A DNA stretch of 64,000 bases from positions 231,526-295,525 of the forward strand of contig NW_019775572.1 of assembly GCF_001039355.2 (NCBI RefSeq). The letters run 5' to 3'. Source of the DNA: Lingula anatina (lineage: Eukaryota; Brachiopoda; Lingulata; Lingulida; Lingulidae). Both the position numbers and the translations under genes were made by a program. Positions 61,101 through 64,000 of this stretch are shown piece by piece (position 1 is the stretch's first letter; each line of letters begins with the position of its first letter). Under the pieces are notes generated by a model that was given only the letters and a program-made list of their open reading frames with translations, made no database searches and had not been told where the DNA came from.

Positions 61101-63063
61101 AAAAAATGTGATTGCAGCATGCAGCATGTCTAATTATACTTCTGTTGTTAACATGATGCCAGGAGTTATTTTTCAGTTCACATTATTTCTCTGTTAGAAA
61201 GCGATGTATAACTTGGAAATACAATCTCTCATTGTTCTGCACTTAATCAGGTGTAGAAGATGAACAGGCTCAAGAATTGTGTGATGTTGCATTCTAGCAC
61301 TTAGTAATATGCTACTAACCATACTCAGGACATTATTTGCCTTCAGAGAACTTATTTACTGTCATCAGTTTTTATCTGTTTGTTTATTTTATTATTTATT
61401 TTTGTTGTTGTAGTCGTTAGCAGAATCATTAACTTTAACAACTCAGGTAAATGAAAAAGGCAGATCTCTAATTACAAATAAAGTATAGAATTTTAGTTTA
61501 TTCAGTGTCAGTGCATGCCGTTGCCTATCTTTTATCTTTTTTCCCCCTTATTTTACTTGTATAGCTTGTCAACTTACAGCTTTCCATTATCATATAAAAA
61601 TTTGTTCATTCTTAGCTTATTTCTGTTAAAATATTTTCAAAGGATATTTTTCCAGTATTCTAACAATCTACCAATGCGGTGAAATATGTCTCTTCTATAA
61701 TGATGGTAATAAAAGGTTGATTCTTAGGAGACAAAATATGTCAATGAGTCAGCTGAAAGTGCCATGTCTCATTGGTAAAGAAATTAGTCTCTTCTTAAGA
61801 AATGATTTACTTCTTTTTCCAATCTACAAATAATCTTTTTTTAAAGACTTCCAATACTGCGACTGGCTTAAGATAGTATCATCTACAGCACTTAATAATA
61901 GGAAGTACACGTGTGCACATCATGTCCTCCTTCATGCTCTGTTCACCTGCCTCTTTGCCCGCTGTACACTTGTAACCTCAGCAACCTGAAATACACTGGC
62001 CAACTTTCTAGTGATATCTCAAGGCTCATTCCCAATGAAGCTATCGTTCTTCCTAGATTGATCCAACTCTGCGGGAACTCTTGGTGAATGAAATCAGATA
62101 GATTAAAAAACCTTCTGGTGTTGAGTAAAATGCAGAAAAGCTGGGGACTATTTGAGAATGTTGGAAACGAAAGAAGGCATGTCAATCTGTTTATCTGACT
62201 GCATTCAGCGAGAGTTCCTGTGAAGTTGGATCGATCAACATAGAATGATAGTTCTATTGGGAATGAGCCCTAAATCATTGCTCTGATAACTGCTTTGACA
62301 TAGCCTTGGTCACACACATTTGTCCTAGCTTTCCTGTCTGTTCAATTAATTTAAGGTTGTCTTTCTATGCTCGACATTTTTTCTTTTTCTGGGGGGGGGG
62401 GGGGGAGATCCTGCTCTGTATAGCCTGCCTGTTTAAACTTTATTTAATGGTGATGGAAAAAGCTTGTACTCTTCATACTAGTGTCACCCAACATGACAGG
62501 GTGCTGGTATTCTGATTACAGAATAGATGCAATTCACCATTGCTTGTTTAATAACATACACTAATTCTATAATCAGTTATTTTGTAATAATGACATACAC
62601 AGTTGATTTGATCCACTTTTCACTGTGTTGCACTTATGTCACTTGCATTATATTGTTTTTATAACGTTAAAAAAATATATATATATGTATTTTTGTTCAC
62701 TGATCTTTTCATTGTAAAATAAATCATGGCATGTTGTATATGGACAGATGCTACGTTCTTTCTTTTAGAATTATATCATTAGAAGGAACTTACTGTGCTT
62801 TTTATGTTTTGGATAAAAGAATGACATCTTATGCCATTGATTTTTCAGATTTCCTTTATATGCTGTTTATATGCTTTATTAAAATAGAGTGTAATCAGTA
62901 GAGAGGTAAACAAACCAAATACATTGTTGAGCGGTCTCTACACATCCACTAAATAAACCTGACTTTCTGAATATTTTAGATCCAGCACAGTGAAATGCGT
63001 ATCCGCCATCTTGAACAAGAGCTGGACACGACGCAGAGATATTTAGACGAAAGTCGCACTGAG
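44742..63063 (+). CDS. Long coiled-coil protein, family not recognised (3' part off window)
   Basis: Exons: 44742-44981, 46413-46562, 50202-50285, 50567-50698, 52645-52715, 53127-53262, 54045-54212, 54681-54827, 57148-57231, 59177-59260, 59744-59902, 60283-60345, 61414-61446 (33-bp microexon, weakest) and 62980-63063. This gives 545 codons, open at the right edge. The start MADRGASSFTNGQSRRLTES opens an 80-residue Ser/Arg/Gly-rich head (exon 1). Nearly all the rest is charged heptad coiled coil (VLVQTVEELEREANDR, LEGHVEDLKQQLRARDDLIE, YERRIRALETELRDSQEQ, MRIRHLEQELDTTQR). A non-helical break GFARTTGGWEIDDLVF... spans the 50698/52645 junction, with VFGPWEEIEK after it. Almost all exons are phase 0 and many are multiples of seven codons. 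A cytoskeletal or centrosomal role is possible, but nothing here proves it. Confidence 0.85.
46828..47029. mobile_element. Foldback (MITE-like) element with long imperfect arms
   Basis: The left end TTCTCATAGATTAGATCGAC pairs with the right end, which reads on the minus strand TTCTCACAACTTTTAGATCG. Further in, GGGG and CTGTCAG and then CCCTTAAG pair as well, giving arms of about 90 bp around a GC-rich centre. It is conspicuously GC-rich for the intron and non-coding. Target duplication was not found. Confidence 0.6.
47209..47359. mobile_element. Short MITE, about 151 bp
   Basis: The left end GGGCTCCGTAACTTGAAAAC and the right end (minus strand GGGCTCCATAACTCGAAAGC) form 22-bp terminal inverted repeats with 4 mismatches. 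There is no coding frame of note and no clear target duplication. It lies 180 bp from another foldback element. Confidence 0.65.
48861..49541. repeat. Tandem duplication of a roughly 350-bp unit
   Basis: Copy 1 spans about 48861-49212 and copy 2 about 49213-49541. Shared stretches include GTCCTGATGTAC, GATTCCAAAGCTGT, AAGAAAGTGCGCTGGCAAGA, TCAGGTGGAAACTGGCATC and AATATTTCAGATAATTCATT. The copies are roughly 80-85 percent alike by eye, so the event is not recent. The best conserved half is the 3' one. Confidence 0.85.
50678..51090 (+). repeat. Minisatellite seeded from an exon-donor junction
   Basis: The exon ends AGGACAACAGGAGGGTGGGAG|GTAAGTTTGTACAAGATTAACC. Downstream units of about 44-48 bp repeat AGGACAACCTAAGGGTGGG, then AGGTAGGTTTTGCAC and a TTTACC or TTATC end, starting about 50911, 50957, 51001 and 51049. 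More decayed units occur between 50721 and 50910. Each unit carries a copy of the exon end plus a potential GT donor. Confidence 0.85.
51529..51757. mobile_element. MITE with TTAA flanks, copy 2
   Basis: TTAA at 51525-51528 and 51758-51761 flank a 229-bp copy of the 33373 element, with ends AGTCATAATAACT and AGTTATTATTGCT. It keeps TTTTCCTGGAGTAAACG and CGTACTTACCAATGGTCAG. It contains a perfect 24-bp palindrome at 51672-51695 (centre CTTAAG) and an unknown base at 51744. Confidence 0.75.
51744..51744. other. Single unknown base or gap inside a MITE
   Basis: One N lies in the right end of the TTAA element copy, 14 bases inside its end. It could be a collapsed gap within the repeat. Confidence 0.6.
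53283..53835. repeat. 25-bp minisatellite, about 22 units
   Basis: The unit consensus is GACCAGTGGTCACTGTTGTT plus ATATT, with point variants. The array begins about 20 bases after the donor of exon 53127-53262. Its unit core ACCAGTGGTCA loosely resembles the exon end AACCAG|GTCAGT. Long repetitive open frames on the plus strand are artefacts of the array. Confidence 0.95.
54215..54279. repeat. (GA)n microsatellite fused to a splice donor
   Basis: The donor of exon 54045-54212 is GTGAGA and runs straight into more than 30 GA units with one AAGG interruption. A G-rich patch (GGGGGGCAGGGGGGGAGAAGG) follows. Confidence 0.95.
56456..56722 (+). CDS. Alternative first coding exon of the coiled-coil gene
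   Basis: The open frame starts at ATG 56456 (MTEVEIPARKISSTSTSTSG...), runs 89 codons to ...KNVKTTKKS and ends at a GTAAGC donor in phase 0. That phase fits the next exon, 57148-57231. The peptide is acidic and Ser/Thr-rich (FEEADHDVTFTDDESLVTVL), unlike the basic head in exon 1. An acceptor-like CAG upstream is followed at once by an in-frame TAA relative to the preceding exon. It therefore works better as the first exon of a shorter isoform from an internal promoter (55.9-56.4 kb) than as a cassette exon. Confidence 0.65.
57360..57560. repeat. Dispersed short-element copy 1
   Basis: On the minus strand this reads ACTCAAAAAGTTATAAAGGG then ATTTTGATAAAATTTTCAGA, ending near GACCTCTGC on the plus strand. 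An ordered, diverged second copy lies at 58383-58570. I recall very similar text recurring in many invertebrate genomes, but cannot name the family. Confidence 0.55.
58105..58144. repeat. (CA)n microsatellite
   Basis: About 20 CA units lie in a coiled-coil gene intron. Confidence 0.95.
58383..58570. repeat. Dispersed short-element copy 2
   Basis: It shares GACCTCTGC(C/T)AAG, CCACCAAAAT, CCTAT(T/C)CTGA, ATAACTTTTTG and AAACCAACAAA with 57360-57560, in the same order and spacing. Confidence 0.55.
62023..62269. mobile_element. MITE with roughly 59-bp terminal inverted repeats
   Basis: The left end GGCTCATTCCCAATGAAGCT continues to GGGAACTCT. The right end, read on the minus strand, is GGCTCATTCCCAATAGAACT continuing to AGGAACTCT. 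About 80 percent of the 59 positions pair. The element is 247 bp and non-coding. The outermost bases are GGCTC/GAGCC; no certain target duplication is seen. Confidence 0.8.
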
Positions 63064-64000
63064 GTTGGTACAAAAAAAATGAAAAATGAACCAACAATTG
63101 ATATTGTTTATCACTGTGGTATAAAAAGTGGAAAGATTGTTTCAAATGTTGTTGTGCACGTGATAGAAATATATTGACTGGTAAATTTGTGTGGTCTATA
63201 TCTTGTATAATTGGTGGTTTGATAAATTAGTTTTATATTGTTGTATGTTCAAAAATGGCTTTGGATAACTAAAATAATTATTGCTTTTGCTTTTTTCACA
63301 GAAAAAGGATTTATTTTTGTTATAAAACATACTTATGTTTAGTTACACTTCAGTAAACAATTTTTCTCTGTTTTTTATATTATATCATGCACCAAGCACC
63401 TATTTTGCTTTATTTCAAGGTGATTTGCCTTCATTTAAATAATGTTTACTTATTTTTGTTGCACATATTTGTTTTTAATGTTATATGTTTATATTTCCCT
63501 GGAAGATACTGGGAGACACTGACAGGATGATGTTTTTTTCTAAAATCACAATTAAAATGATTTCATACCAGCAGTCTCATTTATGTCGACATTTTTGTTT
63601 TATTTGTTTGTTTTTATTCATGTGGACATTTTTAAAGTATAACATTTTGGAAATTTAGAAAGTGAAAGCCAGTTTGTTGCACTGATATTTGAATTTTTTT
63701 TTTTTTTCTAAATTTGGAAGACGTTAAAATAAAAAGAGTGTAATCAGGGTTGTAAAGAAAACTATATTTGAAAGAACTTTGATATTTGTGACTGATCAAC
63801 CTGTTGTCAGTGATTTCAGTTTGTATGTAACTGCCAATCTGGACAATGCCCCCCCCTCCCTTGCACCCCTGTTTTCACTTCTATTATCCAACTAACTAAT
63901 TGTGGTAGTTTTGTTTGATAATGTGAGCACTGACATTTGCATGTTAGCATGATGAGCATGTGGCAACTTATACTTCGGGTTAGTGAATGCCGTTATCAGG
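63064..64000. other. Intron of the coiled-coil gene at the right edge
   Basis: No further exon is recognised after 63063. AT-rich, with T runs and a C run at 63849-63857. The gene should continue beyond the window because the last exon ends at a GTTGGT donor in an open coiled coil. Confidence 0.55.

Noticed and set aside
1-64000. tRNA, rRNA and known small RNA genes
   Set aside because: I looked for T-loop GGTTC-type boxes with matching A boxes and for conserved rRNA text and found nothing convincing. TGGTTCAAACCCAGG near 19130 is SF3B3 coding sequence.

Overview
This is 64 kb of intron-rich, AT-rich animal nuclear DNA with single-base N placeholders at 8705, 11193, 19180, 21905 and 51744. 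Proteins resemble vertebrate orthologues closely, exons are short with GT-AG introns, and microsatellites and small foldback elements are common. This fits a marine invertebrate, perhaps a lophotrochozoan such as a mollusc. The phylum is a weak inference, because nothing in the window is diagnostic.

Layout, left to right. (1) 4341-4932, minus: first coding exon of the SNRK kinase, with the rest off the left edge. (2) 7070-21904, minus: SF3B3, the SF3b subunit 3 splicing factor, about 664 codons in 16 distinct exons. Two exon blocks (five exons each) occur twice in tandem, and every block edge lies at or beside an N. About 350 internal residues and roughly 200-215 N-terminal residues are absent. 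This looks like two haplotypes laid end to end plus collapsed gaps, not biology. (3) 22203-31864, plus: COG4, 718 codons plus stop, lacking only the first roughly 45 residues. SF3B3 and COG4 are head to head, as they are in human at 16q22.1. (4) 36475-39670, minus: complete CYHR1/ZTRAF1-like RING and TRAF-type zinc-finger protein, 349 aa in 4 exons. (5) 41458-44214, minus: complete flavin-containing monooxygenase, 430 aa in 5 exons. (6) 44742-63063 and beyond, plus: a long coiled-coil protein I could not assign to a family, with 14 exons, a probable internal alternative first exon, and many exons that are whole numbers of heptads. It is divergent from the FMO across 527 bp.

The most unusual signal is a recurring pattern. 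Several introns carry tandem arrays that start at, or are visibly copied from, the exon|GT junction just upstream (SF3B3 exon ending at 8836, COG4 exon ending at 22657, coiled-coil exon ending at 50698; weaker cases at 53262 and 54212). One COG4 copy keeps an open 45-bp exon fragment and a consensus donor. There are also four foldback (MITE-like) element families, one with two copies flanked by TTAA.

The genes are housekeeping functions (splicing, Golgi tethering, signalling, oxidation) and do not form one pathway. I saw no tRNA or rRNA gene, CRISPR array or autonomous transposon.
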